A DNA stretch of 64,000 nucleotides from the NCBI RefSeq assembly GCF_001042615.1, contig NZ_AP012327.1:1426001-1490000 (forward strand), read 5' to 3'. How positions within the stretch are numbered: position 1 is the stretch's first letter; the number at the start of each line of letters is the position of its first letter. Position numbers and translations under genes: made by a program. Source of the stretch: Bifidobacterium catenulatum subsp. kashiwanohense JCM 15439 = DSM 21854. Lineage in GTDB: Bacteria; Actinomycetota; Actinomycetes; Actinomycetales; Bifidobacteriaceae. Shown piece by piece: positions 18,489 through 26,968 of the stretch. The notes under the pieces are model-generated. The model was given only the letters and a program-made list of their open reading frames with translations. It did no database searches and was not told the DNA's origin.

Positions 18489-19889
18489 TCATTTCACTGC
18501 AGAAAGTAGATGCATACGGATATGCAACCATGTGGAAGTTCCGATACGGAAACCATTGAAAATGGCACGCAATCCTACAAATAACAGATTCACGGCAAGC
18601 CACAGCAATGCCATACGCAGCGCGGAAGAAGCCTGTATCGCATCGCATATCCGACCAATCGCAGCAAGACAGGGCACATATATTGCAGCCGTCGCCGCAC
18701 ACGTCAATGCAAGATACCGGTAATCCCCTGCCCCAATCAGAATGCCATCAACAGCCCACATCCAACCAGCCAACGGCAATGTCATGCCAACAACCATCAT
18801 GCCAACGGTGAGCAAATGCTGAATCTCAGTAGACTGCGAAAACAGCGGGGACGCACACCATCCGGCAATCATCAAACCAATGCCGATTACCGTTCCTCCG
18901 CATAATCCTGCCTTGCCAGCGATTCTCGTCAAACGCATGGCCTCGTCCTCTTTGCGGGCACCAATCTGCGCGGCAACCAACGTCTGACCGGCAATACCAA
19001 TGGCATCAAGCATGTTCAACACAAAATTCCAACTGGAATTCACCACCTGATATGCAGCCAACACTTCCACACCCATATGCGTGGCCAGCACCACATTCGC
19101 CACCAGGCATGCACGCAACGCAAGCGTACGCAAAAACAACACCGCACCATCGCCAGCACTGTTCAACACTCCTGACAAACGAGGCCGCAAACGGGCACCT
19201 TCCGCACGAGTCCACAACACCGCAGGAACAATAAGCACCACTGCCATAAGCCATTGCGAAATCAGCGTGGCCACTCCAGAACCAAACACACCCCAACCGA
19301 ATCCGAGAATAAACAGCAGGTCCAGCAACGTATTGAGTATCGCACCCACCATAGCAGCTATCAACGTGATACGAACCTTCTGCAGTCCGCGGAAAATACC
19401 GTTGGCCGCATACACCAGCAACATGCCGGGAATGCCGAACACCACTGCGCGAACATAGTCAACCGCGTTATGCAGTACACTCCCCTGGGCTCCCATGGCC
19501 GTGCACAACGGGCGTGCAATAACGAACAGCGCCACAGACACCACCACGCCAATGATTCCAGCCAACCACAGGCCATCAATGCCTGCTTCCAAACCTTCAC
19601 TCCGTTTGCCGGCGCCCAAAAGACGTCCCACCTGCGTTGTGGTGCTATACGCAAGAAACACACATAGCCCCACAACAGTGAGCACAATGGTTGACCCGAC
19701 CGACAGACCGGCGAGCGCCTGCCCGCCAATATGTCCGACAATGGCGGTGTCGATGAGCACGAATGCTGGTTCGGCGATAAGTTGCCCGAACGTTGGTATG
19801 GCCAGTGTGAGAATGGTGCTGATGGTGGTGCATGATGCGTTGTTTGCGGTATCTGTTTCGTGAGTATTCTGCGAAGTTGATGTGGTCAT
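18489..19889 (-). CDS. MATE-family efflux transporter
   Basis: Cation-coupled multidrug and toxin extrusion protein, 466 residues with about twelve hydrophobic helices in two homologous halves. The first half opens with LAIPTFGQLIAEPAFVLIDT and GHIGGQALAGLSVG, typical of DinF-like MATE proteins. The second half has a matching ANVVLATHMGVEVLAAYQV. ATG start at 19889. It is convergent with the HAD gene (22-base gap). Substrate cannot be predicted. Confidence 0.92.
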   Translation of the reverse strand: MTTSTSQNTHETDTANNASCTTISTILTLAIPTFGQLIAEPAFVLIDTAIVGHIGGQALAGLSVGSTIVLTVVGLCVFLAYSTTTQVGRLLGAGKRSEGLEAGIDGLWLAGIIGVVVSVALFVIARPLCTAMGAQGSVLHNAVDYVRAVVFGIPGMLLVYAANGIFRGLQKVRITLIAAMVGAILNTLLDLLFILGFGWGVFGSGVATLISQWLMAVVLIVPAVLWTRAEGARLRPRLSGVLNSAGDGAVLFLRTLALRACLVANVVLATHMGVEVLAAYQVVNSSWNFVLNMLDAIGIAGQTLVAAQIGARKEDEAMRLTRIAGKAGLCGGTVIGIGLMIAGWCASPLFSQSTEIQHLLTVGMMVVGMTLPLAGWMWAVDGILIGAGDYRYLALTCAATAAIYVPCLAAIGRICDAIQASSALRMALLWLAVNLLFVGLRAIFNGFRIGTSTWLHIRMHLLSAVK

Positions 19890-20213
19890 AATCGTAAGCG
19901 TCTGGCGTGTTGAGAACTACATGTGCAGTGTAAGGTCACGTGTTTCACCATCGCCGTTGATTGCTCAGATTTTGACTATGCCTGTTTTGCGCTATTGAGA
20001 ATGTCGTCGAAGGTTTTCGCTTATTGTCTGCATGAAAGAAATAGTCGAATCTGTCTCTATGGAGATGACGGATTCGATTATGTTGAAGTACAGATTGATT
20101 TCACCCAATTCGACTGCCATGTCAGGTATGGTAATCTCAAAACAACATATAACCCCGAACCATCCAGAACATCGATAAGCTAAATTACCTGCAACTGAAG
20201 TGAGGACGGAATC
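19890..20213. other. Intergenic region with a doubtful 60-codon frame
   Basis: About 320 bases of lower GC than the neighbourhood. A plus-strand frame (ATG at 20001, stop at 20183) would encode a Tyr- and Asp-rich 60-residue peptide, but it lacks a convincing SD and I recognise no family. It may be a decayed gene. The segment also holds the promoters of the MATE gene and of the membrane protein at 20214. Confidence 0.3.
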
Positions 20214-20567
20214 ATGAGCGATGAGTTCCCTGGTCTGTTGTATTGCGCGGGCGCGTTAATCGCAGTGGCCTCTTGGGCTCTTTTTATGTTCTCGAAAAAA
20301 GTTCATCGGGAAGGCCGAACAGTATCCATCCTGCGACTGTCCGTCATTTGGATACCGTTCCTCGTGAGTTCGGCGCTGGCTCTCGCATCGTATCCGGTTT
20401 TTGAAATGTACCTGGGATCCATGGATCCGGATGTTATCGATTTCTACAGTCAGCCGTTCATACGGCTACTGCCGGCAGCGACCTGCATAGTGAATCTGTG
20501 CGTATCGACATGCTGCTCCATGGCTCTTGTCAACAAGCGCAGAAAAACCGAGCATCGAAACATCTGA
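20214..20567 (+). CDS. Small membrane protein, unknown
   Basis: A 117-residue protein with three predicted helices: LLYCAGALIAVASWALFMF, IPFLVSSALALASYPVF and LLPAATCIVNLCVSTCC. An ATG at 20214 follows GAGGACGG. It has no recognised domain. The next frame downstream, starting at 20593, also encodes a helix pair and is probably in the same operon. It marks the start of the accessory region. Confidence 0.65.
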   Translation: MSDEFPGLLYCAGALIAVASWALFMFSKKVHREGRTVSILRLSVIWIPFLVSSALALASYPVFEMYLGSMDPDVIDFYSQPFIRLLPAATCIVNLCVSTCCSMALVNKRRKTEHRNI

Positions 20568-20592
20568 ATCACAGCGTTCGAGAGGAGATGCC

Positions 20593-20770
20593 GTGGAAAA
20601 ACCGCTGCTTCTGCTGGCCTTGGTGCCGCTGGCCATCAGACTGGCCTTGATGTTCGTCGTGATTCGGTCCAAAAAACTGCGAGAAGACACGCAAAAGGAC
20701 TCTTTTGCGTGTCTTCTCGACGCTCATGGTCGTTGCCGGCGCGTTAATCGTCGCGAGCCAATTCGTATGA
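20593..20770 (+). pseudogene. Small two-helix membrane protein, frameshifted at a hairpin
   Basis: A GTG at 20593 with a good upstream SD (GAGAGGAG) starts a frame encoding a membrane helix (LLLLALVPLAIRLALMFVV) and then RSKKLREDTQK. In the next frame the sequence continues sensibly as RVFSTLMVVAGALIVASQFV and stops at 20770, a second helix. The switch point is a perfect 18-bp inverted repeat at 20680-20719. Read without the shift, the frame runs into an Arg-rich tail to 21024. I read this as a two-helix protein disrupted by the event that made the repeat. Confidence 0.5.
20680..20719. repeat. Perfect 18-bp inverted repeat, 4-nt loop
   Basis: Arm 20680-20697 is the exact reverse complement of 20702-20719, with loop GACT. 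It has no T-tail and lies inside a coding frame, so it is not a normal terminator. A perfect long hairpin coinciding with a frame change suggests a template-switch (quasi-palindrome correction) mutation. Confidence 0.85.
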
Positions 20771-20866
20771 CGCTTCACGCTGCGGCTCGGCTTCCCAGCT
20801 ATCGGCCGCGGCCAATCCATGGCTCTCTGCGCCATTCCCGCAATCGCACCACCGGTCGGTTTCAAA

Positions 20867-21026
20867 CCCATGAGACACTTAAGACCATGACTACCATCAT
20901 CATGCGCACCTCTGACGATAACTCCCCATGGTCGTTTTTGGCTTTATTCCAAGGTTTCCGATTTTTGGGAAACCTGCCGGTTACGCTCGTTTTCCACGAG
21001 GCACCTACAGGCACCCAAGAATAATC
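20867..21026 (+). repeat. 160-bp repeat, copy A
   Basis: This segment is repeated as copy B at 23911-24070 in the same orientation. The first 46 or so bases are identical; the rest shows scattered substitutions, mostly at third codon positions of an embedded 45-codon frame. The two copies bracket the Abi_2 gene and the secreted-protein operon. Confidence 0.85.
20887..21024 (+). CDS. 45-residue hydrophobic peptide, copy A
   Basis: A short frame beginning MTTIIMRTSDDN, with a hydrophobic middle (FLALFQGFRFLGNLP) and ending HEAPTGTQE. Its paralogue at 23931 differs at 15 of 45 codons; eight of those differences are synonymous third-position changes, which argues that this frame is translated and conserved. 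No strong SD is present. A six-codon frame ending in a TGA that overlaps the start (ATGA) precedes both copies and could couple translation. Function unknown; small membrane toxin or signal peptide are possibilities only. Confidence 0.5.
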   Translation: MTTIIMRTSDDNSPWSFLALFQGFRFLGNLPVTLVFHEAPTGTQE

Positions 21027-21322
21027 CGGGAACGTTCCACCACCCTGCCGGCGCTCAGCGTCTTCGCCGACCGGCACGGAAAAGCGCAATACCCCCTGTG
21101 GTTTCATGATGTTCCGCATGGGTGGTGCCCAGAAGCATTCACCCGGCAGCATGTCTCCATGGCGGACAATAGACAGAACGATACGCAGCCCGTGCAACCG
21201 TCCCAGCCGCCAATGGCATCCAAATCCATCCCGAATCCCACAGGCCCATTGCAGACAGCCCAGATCAGCTGGCTCATGGTCCAAAGCCGCCTGCGACGCC
21301 ACCGTCCCAATAGCAGGAACGG

Positions 21323-22276
21323 TCAGCTGCGCAGTATGATTTCCGCCCTGTCGGCCAGTTCCCGTTCGCGCACACCCATGGCAGACAGGATCGCTTGGCT
21401 CCGCGATGGCATGGTGGAGGTCACCCGTGCGACCAATGCGGAGAAGCGACCGAACAATTCCAAGTAATCGTCCTTGTCAAGCAAATAACCAAGATCACCG
21501 ATGGCCTGATACACGTTCTCGTTAGCGCGCCCATCGTACCGGGCACAATAGCAGCGCTCGTCATGCGCGCACAGGTTGCGGTAGAACACCAGTCTGTTGA
21601 AGATGCTGTCCAGCCGCTTGATGGTGATGCGCCGTGGCCTGTCGTGCGTGTCCGCATACAAACCGGTGAAACTTTCGGCGACCGCCAATCGGACGGCCGG
21701 GGACTGGACTTGGAAGAACCATACCGTCTGACCGAAGGAAAGATCGTTGGCCAGCACCCACAACGGGACCTGGCCGTTGTGGTCTTCCATGCAATGGCGG
21801 ATATACGCCTTGCCGCCATAGTCGCCCCTGTTGCGCGGGTTGCCGTCCAACTCAAGTATCCGCTTGAAGACCTTGTCGATCAATGCCATAGCGCTCGGAC
21901 GGCACCTGGAATCATAATAGTCGGGATTGAGATACGGGTTGACCTCGTCGGGGTGCAGCCCGGTGAACTCATGCGCGCACACTGCCTTGAGCGCGGCCTC
22001 CGCCCGTGTGATGGAGGAAAACAACAGTTCACGCAACTCACGGTCGAACAGGAACAGGGCGTACAGATCATCGAAACGCGCGCCCGTTCCGTACCGGTCA
22101 TCACCAGCGGTCAGGCATGCCTTTCGGTCGAGGAACAAATCCTTATAGCCATTGACGATCGGATAATAGCCCTCGCGCCTGAGCACATGACCCGCACCGG
22201 CATCGACGGCCACGCCACGGGAGCGCAGAATGCGCAGCTGTTCGTTCACACTCCTGTAGGGCTTGCGCAACGACAT
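21323..22276 (-). CDS. Abi_2-family abortive infection protein
   Basis: A 317-residue protein of the AbiD/AbiF type. The N-terminal block LRKPYRSVNEQLRILRSRGV followed by REGYYPIVNGYKDLF is the typical opening of Abi_2 proteins. Downstream are LYALFLFDRELRELLF, ITRAEAALK and NRLVFYRNLCAHDERC; the last resembles the R-x4-6-H HEPN motif, suggesting ribonuclease activity. The ATG at 22276 follows GGGGGAGG. A role in phage defence is family knowledge, not shown here. It is flanked by the repeat copies A and B. Confidence 0.85.
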   Translation of the reverse strand: MSLRKPYRSVNEQLRILRSRGVAVDAGAGHVLRREGYYPIVNGYKDLFLDRKACLTAGDDRYGTGARFDDLYALFLFDRELRELLFSSITRAEAALKAVCAHEFTGLHPDEVNPYLNPDYYDSRCRPSAMALIDKVFKRILELDGNPRNRGDYGGKAYIRHCMEDHNGQVPLWVLANDLSFGQTVWFFQVQSPAVRLAVAESFTGLYADTHDRPRRITIKRLDSIFNRLVFYRNLCAHDERCYCARYDGRANENVYQAIGDLGYLLDKDDYLELFGRFSALVARVTSTMPSRSQAILSAMGVRERELADRAEIILRS

Positions 22277-22786
22277 GGATCCGACCTCCCCCAATCCAGC
22301 GATGAAAGCACTGAGGCCACCCCGCGTCCACGGAATGGCCTCAGCGAACCGAACGAAGTCCAGCTTATTTCGCTGTTACAGAATAGCGCCAATCCCCCGC
22401 GAATGCAACCCAGCCAGACGGCGGACGATATAATGAAACCTCCATATCATCATTCCAGAGGCACACGCCGGTCCATCAAGACCACCACCAGAAAAACCCA
22501 AACGCCCACAAAGGAGAAGACGCGCGCCTCCACGAGGCCTGTATGCCCCTCGCTCTTTCAATCGTCTGCACGAACCGGGCGAAGTCGTAGATGCCGTATG
22601 TCGTACATCGATGATGTCGGGTCCCCAAGCAGGGTGCTCGTGGCTCTTCACCAGGAGGCTGGAACACTTTCTCGTCGATGCCGCAGGAGCGACGCAAGCC
22701 TTCCGCTCCTTGAACTGGGCCTGGCCTCTCCGGCAAGCCCTACTACAATAGGACTCATTCCTCCGCAGTTCGAGAATCGAGTCAAT
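22277..22786. other. Gap without a supported gene
   Basis: About 510 bases. Several open frames cross it on both strands, but none has both a sensible start and a recognisable product. A minus-strand stretch around 22550-22620 reads YGIYDFARFVQTIERA, which looks protein-like and may be a gene fragment. Base composition drops sharply to AT-rich near 22760, at the entry to the next operon. Confidence 0.4.
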
Positions 22787-22993
22787 ATGCGCCGAATTTG
22801 CCACATTCTTGCAGGTATCCTAGTGGATACCGGACTCTTACGCACAGTAAGCGGCTTTATTTTTGACTACCTGCATCCGGAAGACGTGTCTAGCTTTCCT
22901 TCATACCTTTATTTTTTACGAGCAGTCCCCTTCCTTATCGCTGCTGGTGCTGTCGAAACTATTTTATTCCTGATAAAAAGGAGAAATAAATGA
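22787..22993 (+). CDS. Small two-helix membrane protein
   Basis: A 68-residue protein starting MRRICHILAGIL, with one hydrophobic stretch at each end (second: FLRAVPFLIAAGAVETILFL) and a basic C-terminus. It ends in a TGA that overlaps the ATG of the next gene (ATGA), so the two are translationally coupled. It is AT-rich compared with the surrounding chromosome, suggesting recent transfer. The upstream frame is open but not protein-like, so the ATG at 22787 is taken as start, without a strong SD. Confidence 0.55.
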   Translation: MRRICHILAGILVDTGLLRTVSGFIFDYLHPEDVSSFPSYLYFLRAVPFLIAAGAVETILFLIKRRNK

Positions 22994-23784
22994 AGAAACT
23001 CAAACAAATTGTCACTGCTCTAGTATCTGTAATATTGGCTGGAACTGTAACAGTAAATGCGTCGGCAGCAGAATCTATGGAAACTCCCTATAGGAGTCCT
23101 ACCCTATCTAGTTTTCCGTCTAATGCTTCTCTGGAAGATTTTGAGAAAACCTCAGATAACGAAGATCTGAGAATTATCTCATCTCCTTCTCGGGGCGCTA
23201 ATTACAAAACGCGTGCTGCAGAGGCTGTAGCTTTATGGCGGATTTATTCCACTACAGGATCCGGCTCATCATCTAGTTTCACGAATCTCGGCCATTCTTG
23301 GCTTATGATCACAAACCTGTCTGGTTCTACGGTAAACATTGCTGGGATTAACGTTGCTGATGGTAAATCTATAACAGCAAGCACTTGGGATGAATCCGTA
23401 GATGTCAGTAGAGAACATAAGGGTCTATGGCTCAATCTTGATTCGAAGCTTAATTCCAACGGTATTAATCTTCAGAATGTTTCCATTCAATTACCCCTAA
23501 GACAAATTGATTTAGATACAGTGAATACTAATATTAAGAATAACGATAAATGGGGTTATCTTACCAACTGTTCTACTTTCGCTTCAAAAATTTGGAATTC
23601 AATTGCTAGTGGCAGCAGTAAAGTTGACGCTGGATCCATCAATACACCAGCCAGTCTAGCAAAGAGTATTACAAAAGTTGGTGAGGCAGAATCATATACA
23701 TTGTTAAAGTACAATACTTCTTCACCGCATTACGATTCCGTATATTACGACTATCCTCCCATAAAGAGTAATAACAATAATTAG
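22990..23784 (+). CDS. Secreted protein, possible cysteine hydrolase
   Basis: A 264-residue exported protein with a clear signal peptide (MKKLKQIVTALVSVILAG, cleavage probably after ASA near residue 27). The mature part contains GHSWLMITN near residue 105 and NCSTFASKIWNS near 195. A His in a beta-strand followed about 90 residues later by a Cys at a helix start resembles circularly permuted papain-like (NlpC/P60 or LRAT-type) hydrolases; this is inference from motif order. It is AT-rich, coupled to the membrane protein upstream and followed by a terminator. It could act on cell wall or in competition. Confidence 0.6.
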   Translation: MKKLKQIVTALVSVILAGTVTVNASAAESMETPYRSPTLSSFPSNASLEDFEKTSDNEDLRIISSPSRGANYKTRAAEAVALWRIYSTTGSGSSSSFTNLGHSWLMITNLSGSTVNIAGINVADGKSITASTWDESVDVSREHKGLWLNLDSKLNSNGINLQNVSIQLPLRQIDLDTVNTNIKNNDKWGYLTNCSTFASKIWNSIASGSSKVDAGSINTPASLAKSITKVGEAESYTLLKYNTSSPHYDSVYYDYPPIKSNNNN

Positions 23785-23796
23785 ATAACCAAATCT

Positions 23797-23822
23797 GTCT
23801 GGTAAAGCCGGACTAGTTTTAT
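23797..23822 (+). terminator. Terminator after secreted-protein gene
   Basis: A 6-bp stem (23797-23802 with 23808-23813, one G-T pair) followed by TAGTTTTAT, just after the stop of the secreted protein gene. It is short but well placed. Confidence 0.55.
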
Positions 23823-23910
23823 CTATAATGTGAACCGCAAGTGTTGGCATAGCGCTTGCGGCTCATACGCACGATAAGCAAGAGCCACAGCATTCCCACC
23901 CGGTCTCAAG

Positions 23911-24070
23911 CCCATGAGACACTTAAGACCATGACTACCATCATCATGCGCACCTCCGATGATAATCGTGGTCAGCTGTTTTTGGCTTTGTTCCAAGGCT
24001 TTCAATTTTTGGGAAACCTGCCGATTACCCTCGTCTTCCACGAGGCACCTACAGGCACCCAAGCATAATC
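23911..24070 (+). repeat. 160-bp repeat, copy B
   Basis: Direct repeat of copy A at 20867-21026, separated by about 3 kb. It includes the identical lead-in and the embedded 45-codon frame at 23931-24068. See copy A for the divergence pattern. Confidence 0.85.
23931..24068 (+). CDS. 45-residue hydrophobic peptide, copy B
   Basis: Paralogue of the frame at 20887: it begins MTTIIMRTSDDN, keeps FLGNLP and HEAPTGTQ, and differs mainly in four adjacent codons after DDN and at synonymous third positions. It is preceded by the same short lead-in frame. Expression is unproven; the call rests on the substitution pattern. Confidence 0.5.
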   Translation: MTTIIMRTSDDNRGQLFLALFQGFQFLGNLPITLVFHEAPTGTQA

Positions 24071-24160
24071 TCGACTGATTCCCACCCCGACGGTCAGCCA
24101 TAACTGGACATACCGTCAAAACCAAAACAGTCACCTATACGAAGGCCAAGGACACACAGA

Positions 24161-25261
24161 CTAATCGACATCAAAAGAGCGAACAGGCAAGTTCAGCTCA
24201 TTCTCTAGATTGTTAATCGCCCTGCTCATTTTGCCTATCAAATCACCATTACGAATATGCTCAGGAAAACTGAGCTTATCACGCCGAAGTTCCTCCTCGA
24301 GACATTTTTCCGCTTCCTGATTACGCATTGTAACTGTTGAACAAATTAGGGGGTAACTGATTTCCTTCTGGGCGGAGGGACTGAAAGCAACAGAGAAATC
24401 TGTAATGGAATCCAGCCATACTTGGTCTTTTGCCGTCACTAAAACTGCGTTCGCTCCAACATAATTGCTCTGATGCTCGAGTCTAGCTGGAGGGACTAAC
24501 ATACCAAGTCGATATCCATCAAGAGCCTGAATAAACCATGCATCCCATGCGGCATTCCATGCTTTTTGTCCTAGACTTTTCCTCTTATGATCGACTTTAA
24601 GAAGTGAGCGTGCTTTCCCCTTGCTTGCTTCATCTCCTAGGAGAAGAGCAGCCGCTATCACTCTTGCGTATGCAGAAACACATCCAAGCTCCTCACGGAC
24701 CCATTCGCAATGCTCCTGAAACTTTTCGACACCATTATGTCTATTGGCTCCTTGCACCAGATTAAGCAAATGAAGTAAAGCGCCATATGCAGGCATAATG
24801 AACGAACGAGGATCTCCATCGTCCATCCCCAACATTGATGGCGAAGGAATTGAGACTTTTCCTTTCTCCCACTGTTTATCCCGCTTAACAGGGGGATGTC
24901 TGCTATCGAAAGCCTTATCAATCTTCTCCTGATTCCAATTCACAACTGTTTGTACCGCACGGTAGATACGCCGACAACGTAAACGGTCGAACCCCTCTTG
25001 CCGAAAACAAGTCTCTGCTAAAGCAAAACCAAATACAACGTCTGGACGCACTTGCTTATTGGGCGACATAGTTACAAGAAGCTGATGGAGCCCCGACGCC
25101 GAATTCGGATTCAGCCCATCAAAATAAAAATTCCTAATATCAATCAAAACCAATGAGTCTAATAGAAACACATCAGCCTCACAGAGATCAAAATCCCCGT
25201 TGGTAATAAGCCTGTATTTACCTATATCACGTAATTTGTTCATACAACTTATCATATTCAT
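24161..25261 (-). CDS. Unrecognised 366-residue protein
   Basis: Not recognised. The N-terminal part has an acidic and hydrophobic strand pattern, EADVFLLDSLVLIDIRNFYF, reminiscent of the opening of PIN-domain nucleases, and later PDVVFGFALAETCF with a Glu where PIN proteins have a second acidic residue. The rest is helical, with AYARVIAAALLLGDE and KAWNAAWDAWFIQALDGYR. No signal or membrane segment. Several ATGs lie near the 5' end (25261, 25255, 25243) and none has a strong SD. It is AT-richer than the core and sits next to the ICE integrase, so it is probably accessory. Confidence 0.6.
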   Translation of the reverse strand: MNMISCMNKLRDIGKYRLITNGDFDLCEADVFLLDSLVLIDIRNFYFDGLNPNSASGLHQLLVTMSPNKQVRPDVVFGFALAETCFRQEGFDRLRCRRIYRAVQTVVNWNQEKIDKAFDSRHPPVKRDKQWEKGKVSIPSPSMLGMDDGDPRSFIMPAYGALLHLLNLVQGANRHNGVEKFQEHCEWVREELGCVSAYARVIAAALLLGDEASKGKARSLLKVDHKRKSLGQKAWNAAWDAWFIQALDGYRLGMLVPPARLEHQSNYVGANAVLVTAKDQVWLDSITDFSVAFSPSAQKEISYPLICSTVTMRNQEAEKCLEEELRRDKLSFPEHIRNGDLIGKMSRAINNLENELNLPVRSFDVD

Positions 25262-25315
25262 TCGCCCGAATACTATGGGGCTGGCGATAATGACATCAGC
25301 TACGTTGCACTTGGC

Positions 25316-25417
25316 ATGATTGAGAGCAAAGAGCTATATGAAGAGGCCGCGAAGCTAGGCATCAACCGCCGAGTCGCAGTCAACCCAAACAATTTCCTAA
25401 AAGGGGAAAGTCAATGA
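25316..25417 (+). CDS. Small frame overlapping integrase start
   Basis: A 33-codon frame (MIESKELYEEAAKLGINRR...) whose TGA overlaps the integrase ATG (ATGA). The same frame stays open upstream to about 25240 and reads protein-like there (EYYGAGDNDISYVALG), so this may be the tail of a longer truncated gene, such as an excisionase or regulator normally coupled to the integrase. No SD for the internal ATG. Confidence 0.35.
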   Translation: MIESKELYEEAAKLGINRRVAVNPNNFLKGESQ

Positions 25418-26793
25418 AGGACACGGAGAACAGGCCACCATCGAGAAAACGCAGGAAATGGGGATCGGTGATCGTCCGCAGGGACACGGACGGCAACCCG
25501 ACCAGTTTCCAGGCGCGATACGTCAACCCGCTCGATCCGCCCAAGAAGGTCGGCCGGAACTTCGGTCTGGAATACGAGACGGAGGCCTATAAGTGGCTCG
25601 ACGAGGAGCACTACCTCGTCACGCTCCACAACAAAGGCATCCGCCAATGGGTTCACCCATCGCAGCGAGGCGCGGGCACAATGCCCACATTCAGGGAATA
25701 CTCCAAAGACTATTTCGACGGATACCGCAAACCGGACGGCAGCAAGCTATCCGGCCGGTCCAACCGGTGCAACGAGATCGTGCTACGCCGGCTCAACGAG
25801 GCGTTCGGCGACACACCGCTCGACCGCATCACCCGCCAGATGGTCGACGAATGGTACGTGAACGCCAGGGACGAGCTGACGGCATGGACGTTCGAGCAGG
25901 CGGCGCGAACGCTCAAACGGGTCATGCTCGCCGCCGCGACCGAGCAGGCGGACGGCACCCCGCCGCTCATCCCCGCGAGCCCGTGCCGGTACCGCGTCAT
26001 CAAACCGCAATCCAAACGACGTGACCAGCCGCCGGTCACCGCCGACGAGATCAACAGGCTGGCCACGCTCTTCCCCGACTACCAACGGCTCGCGCTCTGG
26101 CTCTCCCTCCTGGTAGGCGGACTGCGCATCGGCGAGGTATGCGCACTGCAACTCAGGGACATCGACCTGGAGAACCTGCAACTCCACGTCCGACGCTCCG
26201 TCAACCGCGGCCCCGACGACAGGGGCAAATACCGGTTGTGCGAGCCCAAGACCAAAAGCAGCAAAAGGGTCGTACCCATCCCGAAACCGCTCGCCCCACT
26301 CATCGAGGACCATATCAGCCGGTTCTGCAAGGACCGCAAACCCGACACCATGCTGTTCCACTCGACCATGCTGGACGACTGGCTGCTCCCGCCCACGACC
26401 ATCGAACGAACATTCCGCATGGCCCGTGAAAAGATCGGACGACCCGACATCACCTTCCACTCGTTGCGCGCCACGCACGCCACCATGCTCGTCCTCGAGG
26501 GCGGGACCATGCGCGAGACGATGGACGACCTCGGACACACCAGCCTCACCGTCGCGGTGGACAGCTACCAACGGGTCGTCAGAGAACACCACCGCGACAC
26601 CGTGGAACTCCTCGCCTACCGGTACATGCCATCGAACGATCCGACCGTAATCCGCACGGTCATCGATCAGAAGGAACGCCAGATCGACAAGCTCCGGGAC
26701 GAAGTGGAAAGACTCAGGAAGATCCTGCTGGAACGGGATACCGGAATACCGACGGACCCGGACACCGTTTTACCGAAAAACCAAAACCGGTAA
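25414..26793 (+). CDS. Tyrosine-type integrase
   Basis: Site-specific recombinase of 459 residues, the likely ICE integrase. It has an N-terminal arm-binding part, a core-binding SAM-like domain (about 95-190) and a C-terminal catalytic domain with GLRIGEV (Arg near 238), HSLRATH (His and Arg near 349-352), GHTSLT (His near 374) and the nucleophile Tyr in DSYQRV near 385. About 60 extra residues at the C-terminus form a coiled coil (KERQIDKLRDEVERLRKILL), which is uncommon. ATG at 25414 with AAGGGGAAAG upstream. Confidence 0.93.
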   Translation: MKDTENRPPSRKRRKWGSVIVRRDTDGNPTSFQARYVNPLDPPKKVGRNFGLEYETEAYKWLDEEHYLVTLHNKGIRQWVHPSQRGAGTMPTFREYSKDYFDGYRKPDGSKLSGRSNRCNEIVLRRLNEAFGDTPLDRITRQMVDEWYVNARDELTAWTFEQAARTLKRVMLAAATEQADGTPPLIPASPCRYRVIKPQSKRRDQPPVTADEINRLATLFPDYQRLALWLSLLVGGLRIGEVCALQLRDIDLENLQLHVRRSVNRGPDDRGKYRLCEPKTKSSKRVVPIPKPLAPLIEDHISRFCKDRKPDTMLFHSTMLDDWLLPPTTIERTFRMAREKIGRPDITFHSLRATHATMLVLEGGTMRETMDDLGHTSLTVAVDSYQRVVREHHRDTVELLAYRYMPSNDPTVIRTVIDQKERQIDKLRDEVERLRKILLERDTGIPTDPDTVLPKNQNR

Positions 26794-26815
26794 AGACCGG
26801 CATCAAACGGAACAG

Positions 26816-26870
26816 CCTCACACGTCTAAGTGTTGCAACAAGTACAGCGGCAACGCTTAAACACGTGAGG
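26816..26870. repeat. Imperfect 21-bp inverted repeat after integrase
   Basis: Arms 26816-26836 (CCTCACACGTCTAAGTGTTGC) and 26850-26870 pair with four mismatches around a 13-nt loop. It lies 20 bases after the integrase stop. It may be a terminator or, given its position, an integrase or excisionase binding site. No T-run follows. Confidence 0.5.
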
Positions 26871-26968
26871 CAGCCACGGTCGAAGCGCGAGGCAATGCCT
26901 TCAACCGACTGGATACCGCGATACCGGAACCGGTAAATACCGAAAAACCGAGATAACGAAACCGGTTT

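Noticed and set aside
21395..22993. 532-codon plus-strand frame across the Abi gene and the small membrane protein
   Set aside because: Most is antisense to Abi_2; only its last 68 codons (from 22787) look real and are called separately.
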